Shown in pieces: positions 37,401-48,762 of a stretch of DNA of 64,000 bases (its first letter is position 1; each line of letters opens with the position of its first letter). Source of the DNA: Membranipora membranacea (Eukaryota > Bryozoa > Gymnolaemata > Cheilostomatida > Membraniporidae); NCBI GenBank assembly GCA_914767715.1, contig OU612067.1, forward strand, positions 23,720,162 through 23,784,161, written 5' to 3'. Below the pieces are notes generated by a model. That model saw only the letters and a program-made list of their open reading frames with translations. It did not search any database and had not been told where the DNA came from. The position numbers and the translations under genes are program-made.

Positions 37401-37999
37401 TCTCTATATTTAGTGTAACGTTACCAGCCATGGCTGATCTCTGTTGGAGGTGAATTATGAACTAGAATTAGAACTAGAACCATGAACAAACATTTAAGTT
37501 TTGGTTAAGTGCAAGTTAAGTTAACATAACCACCTTGATTTAGGTTGTCCTCTGTTTGGGTAAACAATGAATACATTGTACACGGAGTGAGGTTGGCATC
37601 AGCAATGTTCAGGGTCTGCAGTATATTGCCTACTACTTACCATAGACCATAGATACAAACTAACAAAATGTATCTCTTTTTTGATAGCTACTCGGGTCTG
37701 GCTTTTAAGATAAACATTGCAATTGTTGGGCTTGTTGTGTACCATTTGCATTTAAACCTCCTATGTTTTTTTTACCAGACAATAAAACTTTTTTTAACTC
37801 CAGAATGTTATTAATAAAGCGACTCTACTATGGGTTTTTGAAAGTATTAATAAACATAGTCATTTGTCATAGTTTGTTTTCCAATCTGAAACCCAGGACA
37901 AAATTACATTTCAACACCTTAACCTTACATGTTTCAATGATTAGCAGTGTTCGAAACAACAATTGCCTGCAAAAATAATGAAACGGTCCTGAAAGTTAA

Positions 38000-38360
38000 A
38001 GGGCAACCAAGGTTTCGCAGCAACGCATTAGTGGGTAGTCAATAATGTGCTAGGCAGCCTCAGCTTTGTGCATGACGCGGTGCAAAACTCAAAGTAGTTG
38101 CTGACTCTAAGCTTCACTTCAGTTTAGGGGAGGTTCCAAGACATTGCTGTAATAATGATAGAGCACAGGCCAAATAATAACAGGAACAGGAAACTGCTCT
38201 GTGGTATTCTATTCTAGCTGAGTTTGAGTACCTAATGAATGAATTGTTACACAAGAATTCTGGCTGATTAATCATTCGAATTAGATTTTGTCATTTTCCC
38301 TATGCAGAAGGCGTCATCTGCTATCAATCGTGAGAACATGTTTTAAACCTTGGTTGCCCT
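38000..38360. mobile_element. 361-bp MITE flanked by TTAA
   Basis: Sixteen-bp perfect inverted termini, AGGGCAACCAAGGTTT and AAACCTTGGTTGCCCT, lie directly inside TTAA at 37996-37999 and 38361-38364. TTAA duplication is the piggyBac signature, though the terminal AGGG is not the usual piggyBac end. Confidence 0.8.
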
Positions 38361-38802
38361 TTAAATCTGTGTTTCCAATGCGCAGACAAAGATGGAATTT
38401 TTCAAATATCTGATGATTTTAAACAAATGCTGTGGATGTCGCGACAACAGCTTAAATTTACTGAGAAAAATTGCTAAATGTAAATCAGTCATTATTGATT
38501 GATAGGGCATTGTTTATGAGTGTCCCATCTATGACATCAAATCCTTCCTTATCAATGTAAACAAATCCTTCTGATGTATTTGGCGCCAAAATTGAGCACA
38601 TGTACAGAACCGGAATTTGTTTATCTATCAACCTGGATAGGGAATGGAGAAAGTGAATCTGAACTGAACTCCCTTTCAATAATGTTGCCCATTGTAAACG
38701 CAGGATATTCAATCAATATTCAATTAATTGTATTTTTTTCATAAATTTCTGACATAGAATACATTTTCCCCTGTTGATTGCTGGTAGAACATATTTTGCT
38801 GC

Positions 38803-38852
38803 TGTCTCGTTCTCGCCCTGTCTCGCCAAAATCTGAAAATTTGCCATCACTA
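38803..38852 (-). mobile_element. Fragment of the 58832-59131 hAT MITE family
   Basis: On the minus strand TAGTGATGGCAAATTTTCAG and the following GAGACAG match the left end of the element inserted in HDAC11. The rest of the element is absent. Confidence 0.65.
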
Positions 38853-38879
38853 ATTCAAAGCATGTCATGTTATTATTTC

Positions 38880-39240
38880 CACTATGAAAAGTAGTAATAA
38901 GGTAAAATTGATAGTTAAATCTTTATTGCAGAAAAGAAGGAACAATAAAGTGCCTATACTTGCAGGCATGCTGTTGAGCTTAGAACATTTTGGTTCACAT
39001 GGAAAAAACACAAGGGATATTTATACTTCAGAACGCCCAGCTGCGCTACCACACACATTCCCAGACGGAGCTTATAAAAATAATTTAATGAGGTTTTGGA
39101 AGGCAAACAACAAATATGAGTATTATAGAGTGTATGTAAAATTGATAAGAGCCAGCCAAGAGGTTTGTTCCAGAATTATAACATCCAAGTCCATGCTGAC
39201 ACTTGTGATCTTAAGCGGACATGTAGATCACTGATAAAAC
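38880..39240. repeat. Duplicated block shared with 49010-49140
   Basis: AAAAGTAGTAATAAGGTAAA at the left and GATAAGAGCCAGCCAAGAGG onward at the right match the intron-1 region of gene B, with an extra insert of about 220 bp in this copy. With the promoter copy at 43850-44290 it marks an old duplication of the region upstream of gene B. Confidence 0.7.
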
Positions 39241-39769
39241 AGGCTGCAACTACCATTAACTGGATGTCGAAATTTTATTTGACTGGTATTTAGCTTAGAA
39301 AAGCTTAGAAAAATTAGGAGTGAAATAATACTGAGAACAACGAATAGCTCTCTCATTTACTCATCCGATTCATCCGATGGTTTGATCGCCGTCTGAGCTT
39401 GGGCTCCGTTAATTGGCGATATTTAGTGTTTACTTGATTGACTGTAGCACAGTTAATTGGAAATATGTCAGTAATGATCAGAAAGTCCATTATTTAGTTG
39501 TTATCATTTTTAATGGGGGTTTCATGTTTTAACAGCATTGAATTGTTATTATGAGTAAAAAAGAAAAAGGGGGGCTGTTTATGTTACTACTGAGCATCAC
39601 CTCAGAGTGGGTACATAATCTAAGGGGCACACTTGTATAAACCAAGTGTAAAAGAGAGGTCTGTCTGGTACAGTGAAGTCAAAGTAGATTCAGTGAATCC
39701 TAGATGCTATTTCGGGGCAAGATATATTTGTAGGTTTCATTTCACCTCCAGACCAGTTCGACCAAGCAG

Positions 39770-42700
39770 AAAAAAAAAAAAAAAAAAAGAAAGAAAGAGA
39801 CTACACTGTCATTGGTCGCATTTTATTGCCATTTTGCTATGTACTATTCAGCCTATTTAAAGTTGGATTCATATACTTATAAACACGCTGTTTGAAAGAA
39901 TAGCGTTTGACATCAGTGTTGATAGTGCCTTTGATGGCGCCTATCCTTGTGTGATGATGGGAATGTGACACAGTGACCATTTCCTCATTAACTGCAGCTG
40001 TACCGGTGATGATTTTAAAATATAACTTTAAGTCAGCACCCTTCCTTCTTTCAAACAATGTTTGCCATCCGACTTCAGTCATATGGGCACTGATATGGTC
40101 ACTACGTCTTTTTTGATATGCCCACCTAAAGGCTTTTCTGTTTATGGCCTCCATGACATCTATATGCTTACCCAAATGAGGAGACCAACCATGAGAGGCA
40201 TACTCTAAGATTGGTCTGCAAATAGTTTTAAATGATACTGTTTTAGTCTTAGTTTTAGCTTTTTTTAAGTTACGCATAAGCATATGAAGCGTTCTTGTGG
40301 CTTTCTTGCAAATCTCTCTGATGTGCTTGTCAAAAGAGAGGTGTGCATCTATGTGCACACCTAGGTATTTTACAGAAGAGACGTGTGATAATTGGGTAGC
40401 ATTTAAGTTGTAGGTTTGGGAAGGATTTATGATGCTGGCCTGTGCCTGCCTCTCGACTCTCATAAATTCACACTTTGAGACGTTAAAGCACATCTGCCAG
40501 GTGTCGGCCCATTTTGCAAGGTTATCAAGATCAGACTGTAAGTCGATTTCATCCGCTTGTGATTTGATTCGATGATATACCAGAGAGTCATCAGCAAAAA
40601 GTCTTAAGGTGGAGTTATTAATGCAGGACGGCATATCATTGATAAAAATGAGGAAAAGAAGAGGTCCAAGTACACTACCCTGGGGCACTCCTGAGGTTAC
40701 ATTGTGATGTGAGGATTTTGTACCATTCACAGTCACAGAGAGTGTACGTTTGGACAACCAGCCTGATATCCAGTCACATGTTATAGGATGCACACCTATC
40801 GCCTTAAGCTTTAAAGCTAGCTTCCTGTGTGAGACAACATCAAAAGCTTTAGAAAAATCAAGTACAGCAAGGTCGGTAGGGACATTTAGATCATATGAGT
40901 CCACAAGTTCTGAGATTGTTGTTAAAAGTTGAGTGTCGCAACCGTGCCTTTTTCTGAAACCGTGCTGGCAGTCTGAAAGCAAGTGGTTGGTGTCCAAAAA
41001 GTTGTTGATGTCATGGCAAATTATATGTTCTAATACCTTAGATGCAATACAAGTCATGGATATTGGGCGGTAATTGAGAGGTGCTGTTCTGGAATCCTTT
41101 TTGTGAATAGGTATTACGTTAGCCCGTCTCCAGTCATCTGGAACCAGACCCGAATCAAACGAGTATTGAAATATCATTGCTAAAAATTTATAAATATAAT
41201 TTGCTAGGAATTTTAAGAGTGCAGAGGAAAGGCCATCAGGCCCAGCGCCTTTGGTCCTGTCTAGGGTCTCAAGTTGTCTTAGTACCCCTCTTGGTTCAAT
41301 GGTAATTTTAGTAGTCTGTTTTGCGATGTTGTCAATCGTTGGTGGGCATCTACCATCATCGACCGTGAATACTGAACTAAATGAGGAGGCAAAACATTCG
41401 GCAAGCTCTGCTGGTGAGTTTTCACTACAGCCATCAAGTTTTTTAATAGTATTGTTATTACCACGGCGATTTGCTATAAATTTGAAAAGAGGTTTTGTAT
41501 CGCCATTTTCTAGCCTATCACAAATGTGTCTATTTAAGAATAAGTTGTAGTCTCTATTCATGAGAGTATTGCACAATTTGGATTGAGCAGCTAGTTTGTC
41601 CCTGTTTTCTTTGGTGTTATAGATGATGCTAGTTTTATGCCACCTTTTTCGACGGGCAATCTCTCTCTTCGTTGCCATCGATAGCCAAGGGCCTGAGTTG
41701 GTTTTCCTAGTACGACTAGGAATATTTGCACTAGCGGTGCGGTGGATACAATTTTTAAAAGTTTCCCATACCCTGTTCACTGGGGCTTTGTTTTCAATAA
41801 GTTGGCATACATCTTTCTCAAGATCAAAGCAGTCTACCATGATGTCTGGGATATTTGCTTTTTTGAATATATAAAATGGGATGGTGTTATTATTCTCATT
41901 TGTATGGGAAACAGGGTCTTCTGAGAAAAGATCAAAGAGTATTATATCGTGGTCAGAACAACTTGGTTGGCTCGTTGGAGTGGAGAGGTCAAGGTTTGAA
42001 AGGACAAGATCGAGAGTATTGCCATGCCGATGTGTTGGGAATTTGACATGCTGCTGTAAGTCAGTGGAATCTGTGAAGGTCAGAAATGATTCATGCATAT
42101 GGATGTCTTGCCTTTTTTTTAAATTACATGTAGTCCAATCTATATCAGGTAAGTTGAAATCGCCAACAATGACTTGTCTGCACGATGATTCATTTTTGCA
42201 CCATGTGATGAAGTCATCAACATTCCTAACTGAAGGCCTATGGTAGTATACCGTAAGATCGAATGAAAAGCCGCCAACACTAGCAACAATTGATAACAAT
42301 TCACCTGTTTCTGCAGGTAAGACTTGGGTGACAACAATGTTTGAGGAGTCAAGAACGCCAATTAGCACACCACCTCCACGTCCTACAGAACCTGTGCGGT
42401 CTAACCTATAGAGAGTGTAATTTATACATACTTCTTTATCAGTAATACATGGGATCAATTTGGTTTCAGTTAGTGCAAAGATATCAGGTTTGTGCTGGTT
42501 TAGGGCAACTTCCAGTTGATGACTCTTTCCACTGATACCATTGCAATTCCAGTTCATTATTTTAATTGAGTGCTTGTTATTCATTATCTGCCTTCTTCCA
42601 ACCTAAGTAGTCAGAAAATATGTATTTATATCAGTTATTAGGATGATTCACTTTGAACAGTGGCATTCTTTGCAGCTGTAGTTATTGGTTCACCATTATT

Positions 42701-42850
42701 ATCAATATTGCACCAAGTTTGGTTATCACTGGTGCGACGTTGTAGATCACCACTACGAACTCTATATTTATTATCTGGAAATTTTTCAGCTAGTGACCTC
42801 CTTGCACGCCTCATGATGAACTCTTTCTCTTTACTCATTGATATTTAATT
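39770..42850 (-). mobile_element. LINE retrotransposon, CR1/Jockey-like, intact ORF2
   Basis: It contains the ORF at 39837-42584 and a short upstream frame (42638-42838, 66 codons) that may be the end of ORF1. The 3' end on the minus strand runs into CTTTCTTTC and a T run (39770-39788 read in reverse). The 5' boundary and target-site duplication were not determined, and 5' truncation is likely. Confidence 0.85.
39837..42584 (-). CDS. Endonuclease-reverse transcriptase (LINE ORF2)
   Basis: An uninterrupted 915-residue frame. The N-terminal apurinic-type endonuclease shows NWNCNGIS (11-18), LTETKL (38-43), GDFNLPDIDW (141-150) and the catalytic SDHD (210-213). The reverse transcriptase shows PLNYRPIS (502-509), LDFSKAFDVVSH (575-586), GVPQGSVLGPLLF (632-644) and FADD (663-666). 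It drives target-primed reverse transcription of its own RNA. No stop or frameshift is present, so the copy is young and may be active. Clade assignment within the CR1/L2/Jockey group is uncertain. It lies in the decayed gene copy upstream of gene A. Confidence 0.95.
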   Translation of the reverse strand: MNNKHSIKIMNWNCNGISGKSHQLEVALNQHKPDIFALTETKLIPCITDKEVCINYTLYRLDRTGSVGRGGGVLIGVLDSSNIVVTQVLPAETGELLSIVASVGGFSFDLTVYYHRPSVRNVDDFITWCKNESSCRQVIVGDFNLPDIDWTTCNLKKRQDIHMHESFLTFTDSTDLQQHVKFPTHRHGNTLDLVLSNLDLSTPTSQPSCSDHDIILFDLFSEDPVSHTNENNNTIPFYIFKKANIPDIMVDCFDLEKDVCQLIENKAPVNRVWETFKNCIHRTASANIPSRTRKTNSGPWLSMATKREIARRKRWHKTSIIYNTKENRDKLAAQSKLCNTLMNRDYNLFLNRHICDRLENGDTKPLFKFIANRRGNNNTIKKLDGCSENSPAELAECFASSFSSVFTVDDGRCPPTIDNIAKQTTKITIEPRGVLRQLETLDRTKGAGPDGLSSALLKFLANYIYKFLAMIFQYSFDSGLVPDDWRRANVIPIHKKDSRTAPLNYRPISMTCIASKVLEHIICHDINNFLDTNHLLSDCQHGFRKRHGCDTQLLTTISELVDSYDLNVPTDLAVLDFSKAFDVVSHRKLALKLKAIGVHPITCDWISGWLSKRTLSVTVNGTKSSHHNVTSGVPQGSVLGPLLFLIFINDMPSCINNSTLRLFADDSLVYHRIKSQADEIDLQSDLDNLAKWADTWQMCFNVSKCEFMRVERQAQASIINPSQTYNLNATQLSHVSSVKYLGVHIDAHLSFDKHIREICKKATRTLHMLMRNLKKAKTKTKTVSFKTICRPILEYASHGWSPHLGKHIDVMEAINRKAFRWAYQKRRSDHISAHMTEVGWQTLFERRKGADLKLYFKIITGTAAVNEEMVTVSHSHHHTRIGAIKGTINTDVKRYSFKQRVYKYMNPTLNRLNST

Positions 42851-43080
42851 TGTACATGATTTTTGGGCTCATTGTGGCTTAACAGAGTTGTCTACAATTC
42901 TCACATAAAAAAGATGATAGAATGTATCGTTATCAGGTAACACAAAGGCAGACAATCTGAAGAAAGTAATGTTCACTAACCAAGGGTTATAAGTCTGTGT
43001 AAAAGCAATGACCTTTGTTTCATTGATAAAGAATATCACCTCACCTATAAACCTTCAACTGTGCAGGTTGGGTATCCCTC

Positions 43081-43132
43081 TAGTCTGTCTTGCTAAGCTT
43101 TGTTGTGGAACAAAGCTTGTCAAGACAGGCTA
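43081..43132. repeat. Short foldback element
   Basis: TAGTCTGTCTTG and AAGCTTTGTT pair with AACAAAGCTT and CAAGACAGGCTA around a four-base loop. TATCCC flanks both sides, a possible target duplication. It shares the CAAGACAGGCTAGC end with elements at 10.5 and 59.85 kb. Confidence 0.65.
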
Positions 43133-43649
43133 GCTATCCCCCACTTACACATCATCAAATTTTTTTTTTTAAATTATCATCTTTTTTACATAATGCAGTC
43201 TTCTCTATCCAACAGAACTCTAATTACTGTTACTGTTACCTGTTACTCCTTGGTCTAACTCATAGCTTTAGGTGGCAGTCCTATGGTCTAACTTCATCAT
43301 TACATTTCTCCTTTCACAGACTATCACTGTGGCTGTGACTATAGATAGATAGATTAAAATACTAATATGTAAGGTAGGTAATGATAAAAGCAAAGACTAG
43401 AGCAGCAAGTCCAAAGACTCCTTGATAAAAGTATATATATAACGCAATTGAAACTTGGTAGGCTACTGCATACATAACATACATTCAACTCTACAACAAT
43501 GCTGCCTGTCTTGACAATCTTGTCAATACAAGCAAATTATACCTGCTGCAAAGAGGCACAGCAGGCAGGTCATATGAGGGGATAAGAAAGAGGGGATTAG
43601 GTTGGAGGGTTTGTGCCATGGGCCTGCATTTGTGCAAGCCTGCAATTTG

Positions 43650-43709
43650 CTAGCCGATGTGTTGGCTCTAATTGGTGGGTGGGGAGAAGACACCCAACAC
43701 ATTGGCTAG
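43650..43709. repeat. Short foldback element
   Basis: CTAGCCGATGTGTTGG pairs with the inverted CCAACACATTGGCTAG (one mismatch) around a GC-rich centre. Confidence 0.6.
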
Positions 43710-43849
43710 TATTTTGCCCATGTCAAGTATCAAACACCAAAACCATTCATATAACACAACTCAATTGCCAAATTGACCTTATACAAAATTTACAGTCTGT
43801 TATTCATTCCCCTGACGTTTGTGGCATTTAGACCTGCGGTATTCCTAGT

Positions 43850-44290
43850 ATTAATATCAGTCAGGGTTATAAGACTACCCCGTCCCCTCTATATGAATCA
43901 AAATTCAATATTGGCTAAAAGTGACACTAGAAGATAACTCTTACAGCCAATGCCACATGCGCTGGTCAATGTAGGCACCAGGTGACCATACAGATGGATT
44001 TGGAATTCTGAGCCATAACTTTGTTAAGTTCAGCTCCTACACCAGAGCAGAACATGCGCATAATGAACCAGTTATGTGTCGTTTGTGATGATGTCGAGAC
44101 GAATCAAATTTCAGGGCCCCTGTCGGGCAGTTTATATAGCTGGCTTCAATGGTGGCTATGTGAACATAAGCCCATCATAGCCTTATAAAAACATACATAT
44201 TGGTTTAAGGCTACAAAATTACATATCTGCGGACCTATTATCTCCGCCGGAACTGATGCATTTACGAATTATCCCTCGTAGCTCGAAGAT
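43850..44290 (-). pseudogene. Orphan copy of the peptide-gene promoter and exon 1
   Basis: This block aligns with 49180-49680 upstream of gene B, including TATATAAA at 44131-44138 and the distal CAGTTCCGGCGG. The donor equivalent to ACAACG|GTGAGTAC has become ATAACTGGTTCATT, so the splice site looks lost. No signal-peptide exon follows; downstream lie a LINE, the 38880-39240 duplicate and a MITE. It looks like the remnant of a sixth gene. Confidence 0.7.
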
Positions 44291-44408
44291 GACAGTCATG
44301 TCAACAACTTTCAATGTCCCAAAATTGGACATTATTGAACAAAAATTATGCTTGTGTAGTTTAGACTATTCAAGTCAAAAAAAATCACGATGGACAGGTA
44401 ATTTGAAG

Positions 44409-44822
44409 CAGGGGCGTATATTCTAAAAAATTTCACTCACTGACTTTTCAGAGATGTGCATAATAATCGGGCGTAGCCCGATCCACACGCCGTAGGCGTG
44501 GCGGGGAGGGTGTGGGAGGGGCGCTTAAGCGGCCTCCCACCACGGAAATTTTTGCATATCGGTAGCAAAATAGTGCAAGCAGAGAGGTATTTCAATAGCT
44601 CACTGAGCTGTTGGGTACTTTCAGAAAACAACTCAATAGCAGTAGAAGATTACAGTAAAAATGCTCCAGTTATAAAGCACCCATTTGAAAAAAAACTGAC
44701 CTTGGTGGGATTTGAACCCACAACAATCTTATTACCAGTGATTATAAGGCTACGCTCTACACACTGAGCTATTCAGCCACTCACGAGGTTCCGTGGGCCG
44801 TGAGTGCTAATATACGCCACTG
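44409..44822. mobile_element. 414-bp hAT-like element with perfect 8-bp TSD
   Basis: Termini CAGGGGCGTATATTCT and the inverted CAGTGGCGTATATTAG fit the hAT YARNG end. ATTTGAAG is duplicated exactly at 44401-44408 and 44823-44830. The interior holds three consecutive hairpins (44466-44545) and a tRNA-like segment (44700-44785). Confidence 0.85.
44700..44785 (-). repeat. tRNA-like segment inside the hAT-like element
   Basis: On the minus strand TAGCTCAGTGTGTAGAGCG (A box, D arm) and GGTTCAAATCCCACC (B box, T arm) are at tRNA-like spacing with a long variable region. The acceptor stem is poorly paired, so it is a tRNA relic rather than a working gene. Confidence 0.55.
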
Positions 44823-45022
44823 ATTTGAAGAACCTATATTAATCTCTGCTGTAATTATGAACAATAAATACTGTTCAAACCAGCCCATGGGTGTCCAATG
44901 ACTGCCTCATGAATTCAACAACAAAAGAATCTGCTGCTTTGATGATAAAGTGATGAAGACCTATTACAAGCAAGCAGTCATATAGCATAGAAACAGCAGA
45001 CAAATATAAATTAGTTCACCAA

Positions 45023-45028
45023 TTTATT
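45023..45028 (-). terminator. Poly(A) signal of gene B
   Basis: AATAAA in the context GATCAATAAATTGGTGAA, about 53 bases past the stop, matching gene A. Confidence 0.65.
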
Positions 45029-45080
45029 GATCAAAGTAAAAAATGTATAACAATAATGCAAATATTGTTGAGTAGGTCAC

Positions 45081-47305
45081 TTAACCAAAGATCTTGTTCC
45101 AGACATTCTTAGCACCTTCAGCAACAGCCTTAGCTCCGCTTACAACAGCACCTCTGCATGTGGCATTTGCAGCACAAGCCTTGGCACCAGCAATGACAGC
45201 TCCTGTGACAGCAACTCTCTTTCCAAAAAGCTTGTTCCAGGCAGATTTTACACCATCAGCAAGCTTCTTAGCACCACTGGTAACAGCATTTCTGCATGAA
45301 GCACTAGCAGCACAGGAAGCAGCAGCCTTGGCAGCTGCTGCAGCAGCAGCAGAAGCAGTGATGACAACTCTCTTTCCAAAGAGCTTGTTCCAGGCAGATG
45401 CAACACCATCAGCAAGCTTCTTAGCACCATTAGTGACAGCATCTCTGCATGAAGCACTAGCAGCACAGGAAGCAGCGGCCTTGGCAGCGGCGGCAGCAGC
45501 AGCAGAAGCGGTGATGACGATTCTCTTTCCGAAAAGCTTGTTCCAGGCTGATTTTACACCATCGGCAAGCTTCTTAGCACCACTGGTGACAGCATCTCTG
45601 CATGAGGCACTAGCAGCACAGGAAGCAGCGGCCTTGGCAGCAGCGGCAGCAGCAGCAGAAGCTGTGATGACAACTCTCTTTCCGAAGAGCTTGTTCCAGG
45701 CAGATGAAACACCATCGGCAAGCTTCTTAGCACCACTGGTGACAGCATCTCTGCATGAGGCACTAGCAGCACAGGAAGCAGCGGCCTTGGCAGCAGCGGC
45801 AGCAGCAGCAGAAGCTGTGATGACAACTCTCTTTCCGAAGAGCTTGTTCCAGGCAGATGAAACACCATCGGCAAGCTTCTTAGCACCACTGGTGACAGCA
45901 TCTCTGCATGAGGCACTAGCAGCACAGGAAGCAGCGGCCTTGGCAGCAGCGGCAGCAGCAGCAGAAGCTGTGATGACGACTCTCTTTCCGAAGAGCTTGT
46001 TCCAGGCAGATGCAACACCATCGGCAAGCTTCTTAGCACCATTGGTGACAGCATCTCTGCATGAAGCACTAGCAGCACAGGAAGCAGCAGCCTTGGCAGC
46101 GGCAGCAGCAGCAGCAGAAGCAGTGATAACGACTCTCTTTCCGAAGAGCTTGTTCCAAACGTTCTTAGCACCTTCAGCAACAGCCTTAGCTCCGCTTACA
46201 ACAGCACCTCTGCATGTGGAGCTAGCAGCGCAAGCCTTGGCACCAGCAATGACAGCTCCGGTGACAGCAACTCTCTTTCCAAAAAGCTTGTTCCAGGCAG
46301 ACTTTACACCATCAGCAAGCTTCTTAGCACCACTGGTAACAGCATCTCTGCATGAAGCACTAGCAGCACAGGAAGCAGCGGCCTTGGCAGCAGCGGCAGC
46401 AGCAGCAGAAGCGGTGATGACAATTCTCTTTCCGAAGAGCTTGTTCCAGGCAGACTTTACACCATCGGCAAGCTTCTTAGCACCATTAGTGACAGCATCT
46501 CTGCATGAGGCACTAGCAGCACAGGAAGCAGCGGCCTTGGCAGCAGCAGCAGCAGCAGCAGAAGCAGTGATAACAATTCTCTTTCCGAAGAGCTTGTTCC
46601 AGGCAGACTTGACACCATCGGCAAGCTTCTTAGCACCACTGGTGACAGCATCTCTGCATGAAGCACTAGCAGCACAGGAAGCTGCAGCCTTGGCAGCGGC
46701 GGCAGCAGCAGCAGATGCAGTGATGACGATTCTCTTTCCGAAGAGTTTGTTCCATACGTTCTTAGCACCTTCAGCAACAGCCTTAGCTCCGCTTACAACA
46801 GCACCTCTGCATGTGGAGCTAGCAGCGCAAGCCTTGGCACCAGCAATGACAGCTCCGGTGACTGCAACTCTCTTTCCAAAAAGCTTGTTCCACGCAGATT
46901 TTACACCATCAGCAAGCTTCTTAGCACCACTGGTAACAGCATCTCTGCATGAAGCACTAGCAGCACAGGAAGCTGCAGCCTTGGCAGCGGCGGCAGCAGC
47001 AGCAGATGCAGTGATGACGATTCTCTTTCCAAAGAGTTTGTTCCATACGTTCTTAGCACCTTCAGCAACAGCCTTAGCTCCGCTTACAACAGCACCTCTG
47101 CATGTGGAGCTAGCAGCGCAAGCCTTGGCACCAGCAATGACAGCACCGGTGACGGCGACTCTCTTTCCAAAGATCTTGTTCCATACGTTCTTAGCACCCT
47201 CAGCAACAGCCTTAGCTCCGCTTACAACAACACCTCTGCATGTGGAGCTGGCAGCACAAGCCTTGGCACCAGCAATGACAGCACCGGTGACGGCGACTCT
47301 CTTAT
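45081..47305 (-). repeat. Coding tandem array: 153-bp and 138-bp units (gene B)
   Basis: Ten 153-bp and five 138-bp units without spacers. Variant residues cluster by position (VSSAWN in two adjacent units, TNG in alternating ones), as expected from local unit duplication. Confidence 0.95.
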
Positions 47306-48762
47306 CTGCAATCAAATATTAATATGATCATCCCATTAAATAATTGACAAACAAACATGTTATCCAAGCAAGAACCTCATGGCACTTTAAGGTAAAGTGA
47401 GGTGAGGATAGTTTGGGTAATTTAAAAAACGCATCACTATGAAGTGGATAAAGTGTTTACAGATTTCTGCATGTAGTTGAATCGTACCCAGACTTTGCTA
47501 AATATTCGATCAATCTTAATCATATCAATATGCTTGATCACTATTCTCATCTAAACAAATTTACCTTCGGTATCATCATCCAGCATGTTGTTGACGGCTG
47601 TGAAAACTGCCTGTCTACACTGATCATTCTGGGCACAGCTTCTTATGATTCTCAAAACACCATCCTTCATACCTTCTACTCCCTCATCAACATGTTCTAC
47701 ATTGTCATCTAATAAAAAGAATATTTCAGACTGAATACCTAAGATCACTTCTTGTTTTACACTCTTGCGTATTTACAGTACAATAATCTTGAAAATAACC
47801 AAGGGTTGCTTACATAAATAATTTTTCTACTGTATTTTAGTAAAAAGGGAAGAGAAAAATTATCTCTTAGAAGTGCATATAAGTAAAGTGTAGTGAAATA
47901 TAAGTGGTCACAGGTTTTTATCTTTTACTCCTTGGTTTTATCCTAGGAGAATAATTGATTCAAGGACCTTAGTTGTTTTATATCAAAACACATACCTACC
48001 CCTGGACAATAAAGCCAGCTGAATTTGTTGATCATATCTAATGAAGCATTCCAAGCAAGTGTGGTTGAAATTCATTTTGTTGATAATGTGGGAACGATTA
48101 TCCTAATTGATTTAAATGTCTTCATCAGAAGGAAGAGATTTATGTCATCATACCAATTCATGAGAATAATTCAGTTTCTAAATATGAAAAATAATAATCA
48201 AATAATTGGTATTAATTATTAATACTAAAATATTAATTAATTGCCTGCAGTTATAAACACTCACCAACTAGTTCCTTGAGTTCTTCTAATTTATCACGAG
48301 CACCATCTTTAAAACAAATAACAGTCAACAGTGTATACCAGTTAAGTACAATAGTATTGAAACATTTTTCTTTGATTATAGTTCCTTTGATTTTGGTGTA
48401 TTGATTTTCAGCACATATTTATCTCATTATAATATGATTATTAGCCAAATCATTACATTTATTGGTTCACTGGTGAAAAATTAAAAAAAAAATCTAGATA
48501 GGCCATTCATCCCTTTTCCATGAATACAATACATAAATGGTGAAAGGTAAAAAATATCCAGTATACAGATATTCATCAGGACAAGAAGTGCAGGTGTAGA
48601 CAAGAACAGTTAGTTTTATCAGGAAATTAATTTTAAAGTTTACAAAAGTTCTAACCTACCTTTGAGATGATCGAACACGTCAGAAAGCTCAGCTTCTGCG
48701 TTCTGCAAGAAGTTAGCATTGACAGCGACCAGCGCCAGCACTAGAATAGCTACAACCTTCAT
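45081..48762 (-). CDS. 15-copy amidated helical peptide precursor, gene B
   Basis: Four coding exons in phase 1: 48660-48772 (ATG at 48762, signal peptide MKVVAILVLALVAVNA), a 42-bp exon 48265-48306 (DGARDKLEELKELV), the propeptide exon 47565-47708 (from DDNVEHVDEG, with SCAQNDQC) and the array 45081-47305 (opens DKR). The array holds five 44-residue and ten 49-residue peptides in the order 2+1+1+3+1+6+1, the first, third, fifth and seventh runs being the 44-residue type. All end in Gly before Lys-Arg or stop. The 49-residue units read DAVT-S/N-G where gene A mostly reads DAVKSG, so each array has been homogenised separately. It has an extra mini-exon relative to gene A. The paralogy is certain; the biological activity is inferred. 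Confidence 0.9.

Noticed and set aside
38485-38712. 75-codon frame as a remnant of the sixth peptide gene
   Set aside because: Its translation shows no similarity to any cluster exon, although the DNA nearby matches gene B upstream sequence.
45094-47322. 742-codon open frame antisense to the gene B array
   Set aside because: Same compositional effect as over gene A.
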